This document shows, piece by piece, positions 26,976-39,892 of a DNA stretch of 64,000 nucleotides. The stretch covers positions 744,001-808,000 of the forward strand of contig NZ_CP028942.1 of the NCBI RefSeq assembly GCF_013307225.1, in the 5' to 3' direction. The notes below the pieces were generated by a model. The model saw nothing but the letters and a program-made list of their open reading frames with translations, had not been told where the DNA came from and ran no database searches. This stretch comes from Polynucleobacter tropicus. GTDB taxonomy: Bacteria > Pseudomonadota > Gammaproteobacteria > Burkholderiales > Burkholderiaceae. Position 1 is the first letter of the stretch. Every line of letters starts with the position of its first letter. A program made the position numbers and the translations under genes.

Positions 26976-27512
26976 TTAAGCGTTTTCTTTGTTGTAACGC
27001 TCAATCCCCTCCAGAATTTCTTTATGAGCATCGGCAACACCACCCCAGCCTTTAACTTTGACCCATTTACCTTTTTCGAGATCTTTGTAGTGCTCGAAGA
27101 AGTGTTGAATCTGATTCAAACGCAATGGGTTCATATCTTCTGGTTTTTGCCAGTGGGTGTAGATCGGCAAAATCTTGTCTTCTGGAACGGCCAACAATTT
27201 TGCATCTTGACCTGCTTCATCTTCCATCATCAAGATGCCAATCGCGCGGCAACTTACAACAACACCTGGAATGAGTGGGAATGGAGTAATCACGAGAACG
27301 TCAACAGGGTCGCCATCACCAGCAATGGTTTTGTTGATGTAGCCATAGTTACATGGGTAGTGCATAGAAGTGCCCATGAAGCGATCGACAAAAATAGCGC
27401 CACTCTCTTTATCAACTTCATACTTGATTGGATCCGCATTCATTGGGATTTCAATAATGACGTTAAAGCTCTCAGGGATCTTTTTACCTGGCTTGACGTT
27501 GTCGAGACTCAT
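26976..27512 (-). CDS. ppa: Inorganic pyrophosphatase
   Basis: Soluble family I pyrophosphatase of 178 residues that hydrolyses PPi to two phosphates. The metal-binding signature DGDPVDVLV and the [18 protein letters not shown] substrate segment are present. It heads the ppa-nadE-glnB run on the minus strand and is divergent from the membrane pyrophosphatase gene, so two PPi-consuming enzymes share one 173-base intergenic region. Confidence 0.96.
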   Translation of the reverse strand: MSLDNVKPGKKIPESFNVIIEIPMNADPIKYEVDKESGAIFVDRFMGTSMHYPCNYGYINKTIAGDGDPVDVLVITPFPLIPGVVVSCRAIGILMMEDEAGQDAKLLAVPEDKILPIYTHWQKPEDMNPLRLNQIQHFFEHYKDLEKGKWVKVKGWGGVADAHKEILEGIERYNKENA

Positions 27513-27685
27513 AAATACTCCGAATAGTGATTAGTAAATACCCTGATCCTCGAGAGGGGTCTCAGGGGTAATTCTGCTACATACTGGTACAGCTTAAAGA
27601 CCATAGTTTAAAGCCTTCGCAAACCTGGTCGACCTAAGCGCTAGTAGATACAAAACAATAAAGACTAACTTTAGGGAGTTCAAGC

Positions 27686-29746
27686 ATGACTAATGTCACT
27701 TTAGGCTTGTATTTTGCCTTGGCATGCGGTGTCCTAGCCGTGATTTACGGTTTTGTGATGCGCAGCTGGATTTTGAAGCAAAGTACGGGCAACGCCAAAA
27801 TGCAAGAAATTGCAGAGGCGATTCAGCAGGGCGCGGCAGCTTATTTATCGCGTCAATATAAAACGATTGCCATTGTGGGAATAGTCCTCACTATTTTGAT
27901 GGCGCTCTTTTTGGATCTTGCAACCGCAATCGGCTTTGTAGTCGGTGCAGTTCTTTCCGGTGCATGTGGTTTTATCGGCATGAACGTTTCAGTACGCGCT
28001 AATGTGCGCACTGCTGAAGCCGCAACCAAGGGAATGAATGAAGCGCTTAATGTCGCATTTAAAGGTGGCGCTATTACTGGCATGCTAGTGGTAGGTCTCG
28101 GGCTCCTAGGTGTTGGCCTATTCTTTATGTTCTTAGTTTCAATTGGCGCTGGACAAGACCTTTCTTCTGTCTTGCATCCATTAATTGGTTTGGCTTTTGG
28201 ATCTTCTCTCATTTCTATCTTCGCCCGTTTGGGTGGCGGCATCTTCACTAAAGGTGCTGACGTAGGTGCCGACTTGGTTGGTAAAGTTGAAGCAGGTATT
28301 CCAGAGGATGATCCACGCAACCCAGCAGTGATTGCCGATAACGTTGGTGATAACGTTGGTGATTGCGCAGGTATGGCTGCCGACTTATTTGAAACTTATG
28401 CAGTGACACTGATTGCCACAATGGTCCTGGGATCTTTGATGGTCTCTGGTGCGCCAGTGGCAGCAATCATTTACCCACTCGTTCTTGGTGGTGTATCGAT
28501 CATTGCTTCCATCGTTGGCTGCTCTTTTGTTAAAGCAAGTCCTGGTATGAAGAATGTGATGCCAGCACTGTACAAAGGTTTGATCATTGCTGGCGGTTTG
28601 TCATTAGTTGCTTTCTACTTTGTGACGAACTTTGTGATGCCTGATGATGCTCTGGGTATTCCAGGTAGCCAGTGGCGCTTGTTTGGCTCAACTGTCGTAG
28701 GCCTCTTGTTGACCGCAGCATTGGTATGGATTACCGAGTACTACACAGGCACTCAATTTAAGCCAGTGCAACACATTGCTGAAGCATCCACTAAAGGTCA
28801 CGGCACAAACATTATTGCTGGCTTGGGTATTTCGATGAAGTCGACTGCTTATCCAGTGTTATTTGTTTGTGCAGCGATTTTTGCCGCTTACTGGTTAGCT
28901 GGTTTGTACGGTATTGCAGTAGCCGCTACATCCATGTTGTCCATGGCAGGTATTGTGGTTGCGCTTGATGCGTACGGCCCAATTACTGATAACGCTGGTG
29001 GTATTGCAGAAATGGCTGGATTGCCACAAGCCGTTCGTGATATTACAGACCCATTGGATGCTGTTGGTAATACAACCAAAGCGGTTACCAAAGGTTACGC
29101 GATTGGTTCTGCTGGTTTAGCTTCATTAGTGCTCTTCGCAGATTACACCCATGCATTAGAGGGTATTGGTCAGCAAGTGTCCTTTGATCTATCCAATCAT
29201 ATGGTGATTATTGGTCTCTTTATTGGCGGCATGATTCCTTACTTGTTTGGTGCGATGGCGATGGAAGCGGTTGGCCGTTGCGCAGGTGCTGTGGTTGAGG
29301 AAGTGCGTCGTCAGTTCCGTGATATCCCAGGCATCATGTCTGGCACTGCAAAGCCTGAGTATGGCAAGGCCGTGGATATGCTCACCTCAGCTGCCATTAA
29401 GGAAATGATCGTTCCTTCCTTATTGCCAGTAGTTGCTCCAATCGTTGTTGGTCTCTTATTAGGACCTGCTGCATTGGGTGGCCTATTGATGGGTACCATC
29501 GTGACCGGTTTATTCGTTGCGATCTCGATGTGTACTGGTGGTGGCGCTTGGGATAATGCTAAGAAATATATCGAAGAAGGTAATTTCGGTGGCAAAGGTT
29601 CCGAGGCGCACAAAGCGGCTGTTACTGGCGATACTGTAGGCGACCCCTACAAAGATACCGCTGGTCCAGCAGTGAACCCATTGATTAAGATCATCAACAT
29701 TGTTGCCTTGCTCATCGTTCCATTGCTACCAGTAATTACACGTTAA
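27686..29746 (+). CDS. hppA: H+-translocating membrane pyrophosphatase, K+-insensitive type
   Basis: An integral membrane enzyme of 686 residues that couples PPi hydrolysis to proton pumping. It has many hydrophobic helices and the substrate motifs [11 protein letters not shown] and [12 protein letters not shown] (about residues 217-229). The sequence [10 protein letters not shown] near residue 461 carries the Lys and Thr that mark the K+-independent subclass; K+-dependent enzymes have Ala and Gly there. The ATG follows AGGGAG. It ends in a strong terminator. Confidence 0.95.
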   Translation: MTNVTLGLYFALACGVLAVIYGFVMRSWILKQSTGNAKMQEIAEAIQQGAAAYLSRQYKTIAIVGIVLTILMALFLDLATAIGFVVGAVLSGACGFIGMNVSVRANVRTAEAATKGMNEALNVAFKGGAITGMLVVGLGLLGVGLFFMFLVSIGAGQDLSSVLHPLIGLAFGSSLISIFARLGGGIFTKGADVGADLVGKVEAGIPEDDPRNPAVIADNVGDNVGDCAGMAADLFETYAVTLIATMVLGSLMVSGAPVAAIIYPLVLGGVSIIASIVGCSFVKASPGMKNVMPALYKGLIIAGGLSLVAFYFVTNFVMPDDALGIPGSQWRLFGSTVVGLLLTAALVWITEYYTGTQFKPVQHIAEASTKGHGTNIIAGLGISMKSTAYPVLFVCAAIFAAYWLAGLYGIAVAATSMLSMAGIVVALDAYGPITDNAGGIAEMAGLPQAVRDITDPLDAVGNTTKAVTKGYAIGSAGLASLVLFADYTHALEGIGQQVSFDLSNHMVIIGLFIGGMIPYLFGAMAMEAVGRCAGAVVEEVRRQFRDIPGIMSGTAKPEYGKAVDMLTSAAIKEMIVPSLLPVVAPIVVGLLLGPAALGGLLMGTIVTGLFVAISMCTGGGAWDNAKKYIEEGNFGGKGSEAHKAAVTGDTVGDPYKDTAGPAVNPLIKIINIVALLIVPLLPVITR

Positions 29747-29784
29747 GCACGCATTAAGCAATGCGCAACTGAAATAGTTGTAAC

Positions 29785-29820
29785 AAACAAAAACGCCTAG
29801 CAATGCTAGGCGTTTTTTTA
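29785..29820 (+). terminator. Terminator after hppA, left copy of a duplicated element
   Basis: A 13-bp stem (29789-29801 with 29805-29817), loop AAT and seven Ts. About 35 bases including the flanking AAAC are nearly identical to the terminator at 30472-30506 on the other side of the toxin-antitoxin genes. Confidence 0.9.
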
Positions 29821-29829
29821 TTTGATCTA

Positions 29830-29859
29830 TTGACATGGAGTAGTTCAATGAACTACTAT
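29830..29859 (+). promoter_or_regulatory. Promoter and palindromic operator of the toxin-antitoxin pair
   Basis: TTGACA (29830-29835) and TACTAT (29854-29859) with an 18-base spacer. Between them lies a perfect palindrome, GTAGTTCA-A-TGAACTAC (29840-29856), well placed for autorepression by the antitoxin or complex. The predicted transcript start is within a few bases of the ATG at 29867. Confidence 0.65.
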
Positions 29860-29866
29860 GGCGTTA

Positions 29867-30151
29867 ATGGATTTTGAATGGGATCTGGCCAAAAGTAATG
29901 CTTGCCGGAACTCTCGAAATTTTGATTTTGCATATGTAATAGCAATTTTTGTAGATCCTACTTTGCTTGTGGAGCATGATCAGCGTTGGGATTATGGTGA
30001 GGAACGATTCAGAGCTCTAGGTATCGTAGAGGGCAAGGTTTACGTTGTTGTGTTTACTAGAAGGGATAAAGCTATCCGAATCATTTCGGCTAGAAGGGCA
30101 AATGGTATGGAGGTCAAGCGATATGAAAAAAATAGTTCGAGTCAGCGTTGA
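29867..30151 (+). CDS. brnT: BrnT-family toxin
   Basis: A 94-residue protein matching the BrnT type: MDFEWDLAKSNAC at the start, the central segment DYGEERFRALGIVEGKVYVVVFTRRD, and the terminal IRIISARRANGMEVKRYE with the conserved Arg-Arg. BrnT proteins are RelE-fold ribonucleases that inhibit translation. I chose ATG 29867, the usual family start; ATG 29858 is in frame but overlaps the predicted -10 element. The antitoxin gene begins inside its 3' end. One oddity is the loss of the usual HGV/HGI motif (here RNSRNFDF), which may affect activity. Confidence 0.8.
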   Translation: MDFEWDLAKSNACRNSRNFDFAYVIAIFVDPTLLVEHDQRWDYGEERFRALGIVEGKVYVVVFTRRDKAIRIISARRANGMEVKRYEKNSSSQR

Positions 30152-30464
30152 TTTAAATAATCCCAAAAGTTTCCCTAAAGGTTTCATCAATAAAAAATTG
30201 GTGGAAGCGACTACTGAGCGTCTTATTAAATTACATCAACAGGAGGATGATGCTGAAGCAATGCAAGACGCTGCGAAATATGCAAAACGAGTTCGTGAGC
30301 GCATAGGTTTGTCACAGCAAGAATTTTCAAATCGAATAGAGGTTTCCTTGGAGACAATTCGAAATTGGGAACAAGGCAAGAGATGTCCCACGGGTGCCGC
30401 TAAAGCATTGCTAAAAATACTTGATCGTGCACCAGAAGTCGCACTGTTGGCACTGGGTATTTAA
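30123..30464 (+). CDS. XRE-type antitoxin of the BrnT pair
   Basis: A 113-residue protein with a Cro/CI-type helix-turn-helix (VRERIGLSQQEFSNRIEVSLETIRNWEQGKRCP) in its C-terminal half. The N-terminal half starts MKKIVRVSVDLNNPKS and probably contacts the toxin. A GGAGG lies 9-10 bases before ATG 30123 inside brnT, fixing this start and giving a 29-base gene overlap. Classical BrnA antitoxins are ribbon-helix-helix proteins, so an XRE partner is a variant arrangement. It likely represses the operon through the palindrome at 29840-29856. Confidence 0.78.
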   Translation: MKKIVRVSVDLNNPKSFPKGFINKKLVEATTERLIKLHQQEDDAEAMQDAAKYAKRVRERIGLSQQEFSNRIEVSLETIRNWEQGKRCPTGAAKALLKILDRAPEVALLALGI

Positions 30465-30471
30465 TCAGCTA

Positions 30472-30506
30472 AAACAAAAACGCCCAGCATTGCTAGGCGT
30501 TTTTTA
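30472..30506. terminator. Terminator downstream of the antitoxin and trxB, right copy
   Basis: Stem 30476-30488 with 30492-30504, loop ATT, one C-A mismatch, T-run on the plus strand and A-run on the left. It serves the antitoxin gene and the convergent trxB. It is a near copy of the terminator after hppA. Confidence 0.88.
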
Positions 30507-30526
30507 TTGCACAACAGAATTGCTTT

Positions 30527-33835
<3,309 letters not shown>

Positions 33836-33841
33836 TTCCCT

Positions 33842-34525
33842 TTGCAAAAATTCTGGTCTGCGGTGTTCATTGGTATTGCGTGTATTGCTCTGTCTAACTC
33901 AGTACTGGCAGAAGGCGAAACAGGCTCTGAACAGTTGCGTCAATTTGTTCGTAATTCCAAAACTGCCGAGGGTGACTTTGTACAGCAGCAGTTACGAGCA
34001 CCTAAGGCCAATGAGCCACAAGATAAAGGTCTGAAGGTGGTACGCCAAACCCAAGGCCATTTTGTTTTTCAAAGACCGGGTCGTTTTGTTTGGGAAACAC
34101 AAAAGCCTTACGAGCAAAAACTCATTACCAATGGAAGTCAATTGGTCTTATGGGATAAAGATTTAAATCAAGCAACCATTCGTCCTGCAGGTCAGGCTTT
34201 AGCTGCAACACCAGCCGCAATATTGTTTGGTGAGACCTCTCTTGACCAGCATTTCGATTTAATTGATGGTGAAGAGCGTTTGGGAATGAAATGGGTTGCA
34301 TTAGCACCCAAAAAAGATCCTGGCGCCAAGAATAAAAATGATCTGCCTTACACAAAGATATCGATTGGTATGAGCAACGGCCTACCAAAGGCTTTGGAGC
34401 TAGTAGACGGCTTAGGCAGCGTGGTGTTGGTGACTCTGGATAAGATTCAACTAAACGTCAATCTGCCGGCTCATCGCTTTAATTTCACGCCTCCTGCGGG
34501 AGCCGAAGTCTTGCGCTTAAACTAG
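33842..34525 (+). CDS. lolA: Outer-membrane lipoprotein carrier protein LolA
   Basis: Periplasmic chaperone that carries lipoproteins from LolCDE to LolB. It has a signal peptide ending near SVLAEG and the family features GHFVFQRPGRFVWETQKPYEQKLITNG and VLWDKDLNQATIRP. It starts with TTG at 33842, 6 bases after ftsK, so the two are co-transcribed. Length 227 is normal. A mid-protein insertion rich in Lys (APKKDPGAKNKND) is slightly longer than usual. Confidence 0.9.
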   Translation: MQKFWSAVFIGIACIALSNSVLAEGETGSEQLRQFVRNSKTAEGDFVQQQLRAPKANEPQDKGLKVVRQTQGHFVFQRPGRFVWETQKPYEQKLITNGSQLVLWDKDLNQATIRPAGQALAATPAAILFGETSLDQHFDLIDGEERLGMKWVALAPKKDPGAKNKNDLPYTKISIGMSNGLPKALELVDGLGSVVLVTLDKIQLNVNLPAHRFNFTPPAGAEVLRLN

Positions 34526-34551
34526 AGTCTAAATAGTCCATAACAGATTAA

Positions 34552-35883
<1,332 letters not shown>

Positions 35884-35944
35884 GTTGAGTAGGCTACCTC
35901 TACCGCTGAAAAACCATCCCAAAGCTATAATTTGCTGTCGGTTC

Positions 35945-36035
<91 letters not shown>

Positions 36036-36063
36036 ATTTTTAATTCCAATTTAGGAATTCACT

Positions 36064-36327
36064 ATGAATTTCTTTCGTTACATTCTTTTTATTCTGATTG
36101 CGGTCGCTATTGGCGCCTGCTCAACGCCACCAAGTCGATTTGGTGTGTATCAGCAATCGGATGGAACCATTGGTGTGCATGCACCCAAGGATGCAAAAGA
36201 GGAAGAGGCTCAAGACGTTGCACTTGCGGAGTGCAAGAAATTAGGTAAACGCAATGTAACGATTATTGATAGTCGGAAAACGGTCAATGACCGCTTTCCG
36301 ATGACGTACAACTATCTGTGTAGATAG
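36064..36327 (+). CDS. Small lipoprotein, unknown function
   Basis: An 87-residue protein with a lipoprotein signal: basic N-terminus, hydrophobic ILFILIAVAI, then lipobox IGAC with the acylated Cys at residue 19. The mature part is short and polar, with two further cysteines (CKKLG near residue 57 and the penultimate Cys) that could form a disulfide. AGGAATTC precedes the ATG. No function can be assigned. It lies between tRNA-Ser and a convergent gene. Confidence 0.75.
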   Translation: MNFFRYILFILIAVAIGACSTPPSRFGVYQQSDGTIGVHAPKDAKEEEAQDVALAECKKLGKRNVTIIDSRKTVNDRFPMTYNYLCR

Positions 36328-36346
36328 GTTTTGTTGAGCTAGTGGG

Positions 36347-37183
36347 TTAACTTAAAAGCCACTTTTTGATGGATTTATTAACGCACATCGCATCTAAGGC
36401 AAGCCCAAAGAATTCAGAGCCATTGGTGACCATGTTTTCAATGGCTTCCACCTTGCCAGATTTGATTCCCCGCAAGTAAGTTGCAGCACGGTAGCGCAAG
36501 AAGTGCTCCGTTTCACCTTCTTCATTCTCGGTAGTGCAGATTTCTAGGTTGCCATAACGAGTTTCAGGGTTGATATTCAGAACAGAAAGCTCAATAGCAC
36601 CCAATACCTTGCTGGGGATTGGAATCGGAACATAAGAGTAAAGTGATATCAGCATTTCTTCTTCATCTACTTCGATGATGTGATCGATATCCAGTACGTC
36701 CTGTTCAGTCAGCTCGGTTTCGCCAGAGTCGCCACCACCAAAAGTGGATTCAAACTGCAACATGGCGGTATTGCTATTCTTGGAAATCTCGATCATGTCA
36801 GGATAGCCAAGCAAACCTTTCCACCAATACATGAGCGAGAAGGTGCAGGGCTTCACTTCAACCAATCCCTTTTTGGTGGATTTAGCAAAGTAAAGACCAT
36901 AAAACTCATCATCCTTCTCTAGACCATATTGATCTACTTTAGGTGATTTGTTGGTGGTCTTCTTGCTTGTTTTTGCCGCCGCCTTTTTTGCTGCCGGTTT
37001 TTTAGCGGCAATTTTCTTTGCAACAGTTTTCTTGCTTGCTACTTTCTTAACTGTAGGTTTCTTAGCTGCTGGCTTCTTTACTGGTTTTTTAGCAACTGTC
37101 TTTTTAGTAACTTTCTTGGCGGGAGTCTTTTTCACCGCTTTGCTAGCCACTTTCTTTTTTGTTGCCGTCTTCTTTGTGGCCAT
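36347..37183 (-). CDS. Histone H1-like Lys/Ala tail fused to a YbjN-like domain
   Basis: A 278-residue protein in two parts. Residues 1-80 are almost only Lys, Ala, Pro, Thr and Val in short AKKPAAKK-type repeats, like bacterial H1-type nucleoid proteins, and should bind nucleic acid or polyphosphate. Residues 85-278 form a folded acidic domain with WWKGLLGYPDMIEIS, ETELTEQDVLDIDHIIEVDEEE and a C-terminal helix. This part has a general resemblance to YbjN-type type III-chaperone-like folds, which I cannot confirm. The tail is encoded by locally repetitive DNA that may vary in length between strains. Function unknown. Confidence 0.7.
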   Translation of the reverse strand: MATKKTATKKKVASKAVKKTPAKKVTKKTVAKKPVKKPAAKKPTVKKVASKKTVAKKIAAKKPAAKKAAAKTSKKTTNKSPKVDQYGLEKDDEFYGLYFAKSTKKGLVEVKPCTFSLMYWWKGLLGYPDMIEISKNSNTAMLQFESTFGGGDSGETELTEQDVLDIDHIIEVDEEEMLISLYSYVPIPIPSKVLGAIELSVLNINPETRYGNLEICTTENEEGETEHFLRYRAATYLRGIKSGKVEAIENMVTNGSEFFGLALDAMCVNKSIKKWLLS

Positions 37184-37408
37184 GATATGTTGCCCTTATG
37201 CTTTGGTTATTAAAGTGTGTATTTAGTAGTATCAACTTATTAATACTACCGCAAATTAATCACGCGATATGAATGACCTTAAGATTAATAAAAATATTAT
37301 TTTTGTGTATTGTTCTTCGGGGTTGAGGTTGATACACTAAAAGTGTCTTGAGTAGGGTAGTAAATGCTCAATGCATTTTTATTTCGTTACTTTTAAATGG
37401 GAGATTCT

Positions 37409-37627
37409 ATGTTTCCGGAATATCGTGAATTAATTACCAAGCTTAAAACCACCGACCGCCACTTTTCTCATTTATTTGATAAGCACAACAACCTAGATGC
37501 CAAGATTCTTCGTATGGAAGACCATAATGAGCCGAGTACTCCAGAAGAAATTGAGACTCTTAAGAAAGAAAAGCTTCTATTGAAGGATCAGATCTACGCA
37601 GTACTCAAGAAGGCTAGCGCCGCCTAG
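37409..37627 (+). CDS. DUF465 (YdcH-like) small protein
   Basis: A 72-residue helical hairpin-type protein matching DUF465: MFPEYRELITKLK, then HFSHLFDKHNNLDAKI and a terminal LKKEKLLLKDQIYAVLKKA. The start at 37409 is favoured by GGGAG six bases upstream; the in-frame ATG at 37397 overlaps that ribosome site. A possible promoter (TTGTTC 37310-37315, TACACT 37333-37338, 17-base spacer) lies upstream. Family function is not established. Confidence 0.85.
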   Translation: MFPEYRELITKLKTTDRHFSHLFDKHNNLDAKILRMEDHNEPSTPEEIETLKKEKLLLKDQIYAVLKKASAA

Positions 37628-37641
37628 TGATTTAGAGGGGC

Positions 37642-37983
37642 TTAAGCCTTCTTTAGGAAGCAGGCTTTTAGTAGCATATTGCCTGCTTCTGTTTTGCAAT
37701 CCACCTCATGGTCTCCCGAGACCAATCGAATGCCCTTAATCTTGGTGCCAACCTTAAGGGTGGTTGAAGAGCCCTTTACTTTGAGGTCCTTGATCAGTGT
37801 CACGGTATCTCCATCGGCTAGTAAGTTGCCATTGGCATCTTTGACGACTAAGCCGATTTCTTCTTCCTCGACTGCCGTCATAGGCCATTCATGTCCACAC
37901 TGAGCGCAAATATAGTTATCGCCATCGGGGTAGGTCATGTCCTCTTGACAAGCGGGGCACTTTGGAAGGTTATCTGTATTCAT
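37642..37983 (-). CDS. yjdM: YjdM/PhnA family zinc-ribbon protein
   Basis: A 113-residue cytoplasmic protein with an N-terminal zinc ribbon (Cys9, Cys12, Cys26, Cys29) and a C-terminal SH3-like part (DGDTVTLIKDLKVKGSSTTLKVGTKIKGIRL). This is the YjdM type once called PhnA and named for the phosphonate operon, but it is not a phosphonoacetate hydrolase. Its role is unknown. It is 12 bases downstream of the holin-like gene on the same strand. Confidence 0.88.
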   Translation of the reverse strand: MNTDNLPKCPACQEDMTYPDGDNYICAQCGHEWPMTAVEEEEIGLVVKDANGNLLADGDTVTLIKDLKVKGSSTTLKVGTKIKGIRLVSGDHEVDCKTEAGNMLLKACFLKKA

Positions 37984-37995
37984 GGATTGGGTTAA

Positions 37996-38343
37996 TTAAA
38001 AAATGAGGCCACTTACGAATAGGCTGAAGATGGAAATAAAGATGCTTGCGAAGAAAGCGGTCCAGAAGCTAGAAATCGTAAATCCGCTAACCAACGCAGA
38101 TACCAGCATCAATACCAATGCATTAACTACCAATAGGAACAACCCAATTGTCACAATCGTTAATGGGAGTGTAAGTAGGATGAGCAAAGGCTTCACTACC
38201 GCATTGGCAAAACCCAAGAGTAAGGCTGCAATTAATAGAGAGCCACCATCAGCAAACTTCAGGCCACTAAAAATATAGCTCGCTACCCATAGAGAGAGGG
38301 ATGTTAGACCCCATTGAACTAAAAACAGTGTCAGGTTGCCCAT
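37996..38343 (-). CDS. Phage holin family 4 (YvlD-like) membrane protein
   Basis: A 115-residue protein of four hydrophobic helices with the family pattern LANAVVKPLLILLTLPLTIVTIGLFLLVVNALVLML. Despite the Pfam holin name, chromosomal members are common inner-membrane proteins of unknown role, not phage lysis genes; no phage genes are nearby. It probably shares a transcript with yjdM. Confidence 0.85.
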   Translation of the reverse strand: MGNLTLFLVQWGLTSLSLWVASYIFSGLKFADGGSLLIAALLLGFANAVVKPLLILLTLPLTIVTIGLFLLVVNALVLMLVSALVSGFTISSFWTAFFASIFISIFSLFVSGLIF

Positions 38344-38401
38344 ACTGGACTCCTTTGATAATGGTTATTAATAAATTTTTAACGATATGGTATCAGCCGC
38401 A

Positions 38402-38602
38402 TTAATAATGCGGCGGAATTTCATCTTTAAGGCTGCCGCCACCTGAGCCGCTAGCGCTAGCCTGTTCTTTAATGGCTTTTAGCTCTCTATAGAGAAATTC
38501 AATTTGTTGCTGCTGTTTGTAGACCGTCTCATTTAGTTTTTCAATGAGATCTTCGGTAAAGCTTAGTTTGATTTCGAGATTGGTAATTCGATCGTCGGTC
38601 AT
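38402..38602 (-). CDS. slyX: SlyX family protein
   Basis: A 66-residue coiled-coil protein: DRITNLEIKLSFTEDLIEKLNETVYKQQQQIEFLYRELKAI matches SlyX, ending in the typical DEIPPHY. The function of SlyX is not established. A perfect 9-bp stem-loop (38396-38414) overlaps its stop codon without a T-run. It follows the DUF1653 gene by 12 bases. Confidence 0.88.
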   Translation of the reverse strand: MTDDRITNLEIKLSFTEDLIEKLNETVYKQQQQIEFLYRELKAIKEQASASGSGGGSLKDEIPPHY

Positions 38603-38614
38603 GTCTTGCCTTCA

Positions 38615-38836
38615 TTATTCAGTGATAAGTTCAAAGCGACCATCTTCCATTTCCGTTTTAGGCCTAATCCAAAAATCATGGGATTGCATGGATTCATAGA
38701 CGTAAGCCGGCTCGAGGGTAGCTTCCACGTTGGCTAGCAAAAGAACTTTATAAAAACCACCAGTCTTTATGTGTCGCAGCTTAGCGCCAGGCTTAAAGAT
38801 TCCATCGTCTGGATCGGCCATTTTGGGTTTACTCAT
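38615..38836 (-). CDS. DUF1653 protein
   Basis: About 73 residues from ATG 38836, matching DUF1653: KPGAKLRHIKTGGFYKVLLLANVEATLEPAYVYESM...FWIRPKTEM. These are small single-domain cytoplasmic proteins with an SH3-like fold and no known role. An in-frame ATG at 38872 would overlap the divergent oxidoreductase start, so the shorter form is preferred. It is upstream of slyX on the same strand. Confidence 0.78.
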   Translation of the reverse strand: MSKPKMADPDDGIFKPGAKLRHIKTGGFYKVLLLANVEATLEPAYVYESMQSHDFWIRPKTEMEDGRFELITE

Positions 38837-38865
38837 AAAACGCACTTTCTCGGTATGATTTGGTG

Positions 38866-39864
38866 ATGGCAAATTCTGTTCCGTACTCTATTCTAGATAT
38901 ATCTCCTATTCCCCAAGGATTTACCGCGGCCGATGCTTTGCGCAATTCCTTGGACGTAGCGCAGCATGCAGAGCAGTGGGGCTATTCGCGCTATTGGGTG
39001 GCCGAGCACCACAATATGACTGGTAACGCCAGTTCAGCCACGGCTGTATTGGTTGGCCATATCGCTAGTGGCACTACCAAGATTAAAGTGGGTTCTGGCG
39101 GGGTGATGCTGCCTAACCACGCGCCTTTAGTGATTGCGGAGCAATTTGGCACACTCGAATCTCTATACCCTGGGAGAATTGAATTGGGGTTGGGTAGGGC
39201 GCCTGGTACAGATCAAATGACTGCGAGGGCATTGCGCCGTGATCTATTGGGAAGCGATGATCGCTTTCCTCAAGATGTTCGTGAGTTACAGCACTACTTC
39301 GGCCCTATCCAAGATGGGCAGTCTGTAAAAGCAATTCCAGGAGCAAACACCCATGTACCCATTTGGATTTTAGGATCCAGTCTCTATGGTGCCCAGCTAG
39401 CCGCGCATTTTGGCTTGCCTTATGCATTCGCATCGCACTTTGCGCCAGATCATTTATTGGAGGCAATGTCGATTTATCGAGACTTATTTAAACCTTCAGA
39501 GCAATTGGCAAAGCCGTATTCTGGATTTGTGATGAATGTTGTTGCAGCCGATACAGATGAAGAGGCACAATATCTATTTACAACCTTGCAGCAGAATGTC
39601 GTGCGCATGCGTCGTAACACTCGAGGCCAACTGCCGCCACCTATTGAGAATTTAGATGATTTTTGTGATCCCCATGAGCAAGCGGCTGCGGCCCATACCT
39701 TGCAATGCTCGTTGGTAGGTTCGCTAGATACCATTCGGGAGGGGATGCGTACATGGCTGGATCGTACGGGTGCCAATGAGATTCTTTTCACAGGGCAAAT
39801 TTTTGATCACAAGGCACGTCTCAAATCATTTGAGATTGCGGCTCAAGCGGCTCAAAGCCTTTAG
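38866..39864 (+). CDS. LLM class flavin-dependent oxidoreductase (YhbW/MsnO8 type)
   Basis: A 332-residue luciferase-like monooxygenase (TIM barrel). Family features are [12 protein letters not shown] at the start, [60 protein letters not shown] and a C-terminal [11 protein letters not shown]. Relatives use FMNH2 supplied by a partner reductase, and the substrate is usually unknown. I used ATG 38866 rather than the upstream in-frame TTG or GTG. It is transcribed divergently from the DUF1653 gene. Confidence 0.88.
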   Translation: MANSVPYSILDISPIPQGFTAADALRNSLDVAQHAEQWGYSRYWVAEHHNMTGNASSATAVLVGHIASGTTKIKVGSGGVMLPNHAPLVIAEQFGTLESLYPGRIELGLGRAPGTDQMTARALRRDLLGSDDRFPQDVRELQHYFGPIQDGQSVKAIPGANTHVPIWILGSSLYGAQLAAHFGLPYAFASHFAPDHLLEAMSIYRDLFKPSEQLAKPYSGFVMNVVAADTDEEAQYLFTTLQQNVVRMRRNTRGQLPPPIENLDDFCDPHEQAAAAHTLQCSLVGSLDTIREGMRTWLDRTGANEILFTGQIFDHKARLKSFEIAAQAAQSL

Positions 39865-39892
39865 TGATTCCCTGCTAATACTCAGGATTCAA

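Noticed and set aside
36961..37183. Short repeated units in the Lys/Ala tail as a possible CRISPR-like or microsatellite array
   Set aside because: The units are irregular and in frame with the coding sequence; they reflect low-complexity protein repeats.
36948..37226. Hydrophobic frame on the plus strand opposite the Lys-rich tail
   Set aside because: It is the complement of Lys/Ala codons, giving Phe/Leu/Ala-rich artefact sequence.
37996..38343. Holin-like membrane protein as a possible prophage remnant
   Set aside because: Only the family name suggests phage; all neighbours are housekeeping genes and no integrase or phage structural gene is present.
38396..38414. Perfect 9-bp stem-loop overlapping the slyX stop
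   Set aside because: No T-run on either strand, so not called a terminator; may still stabilise the mRNA end.
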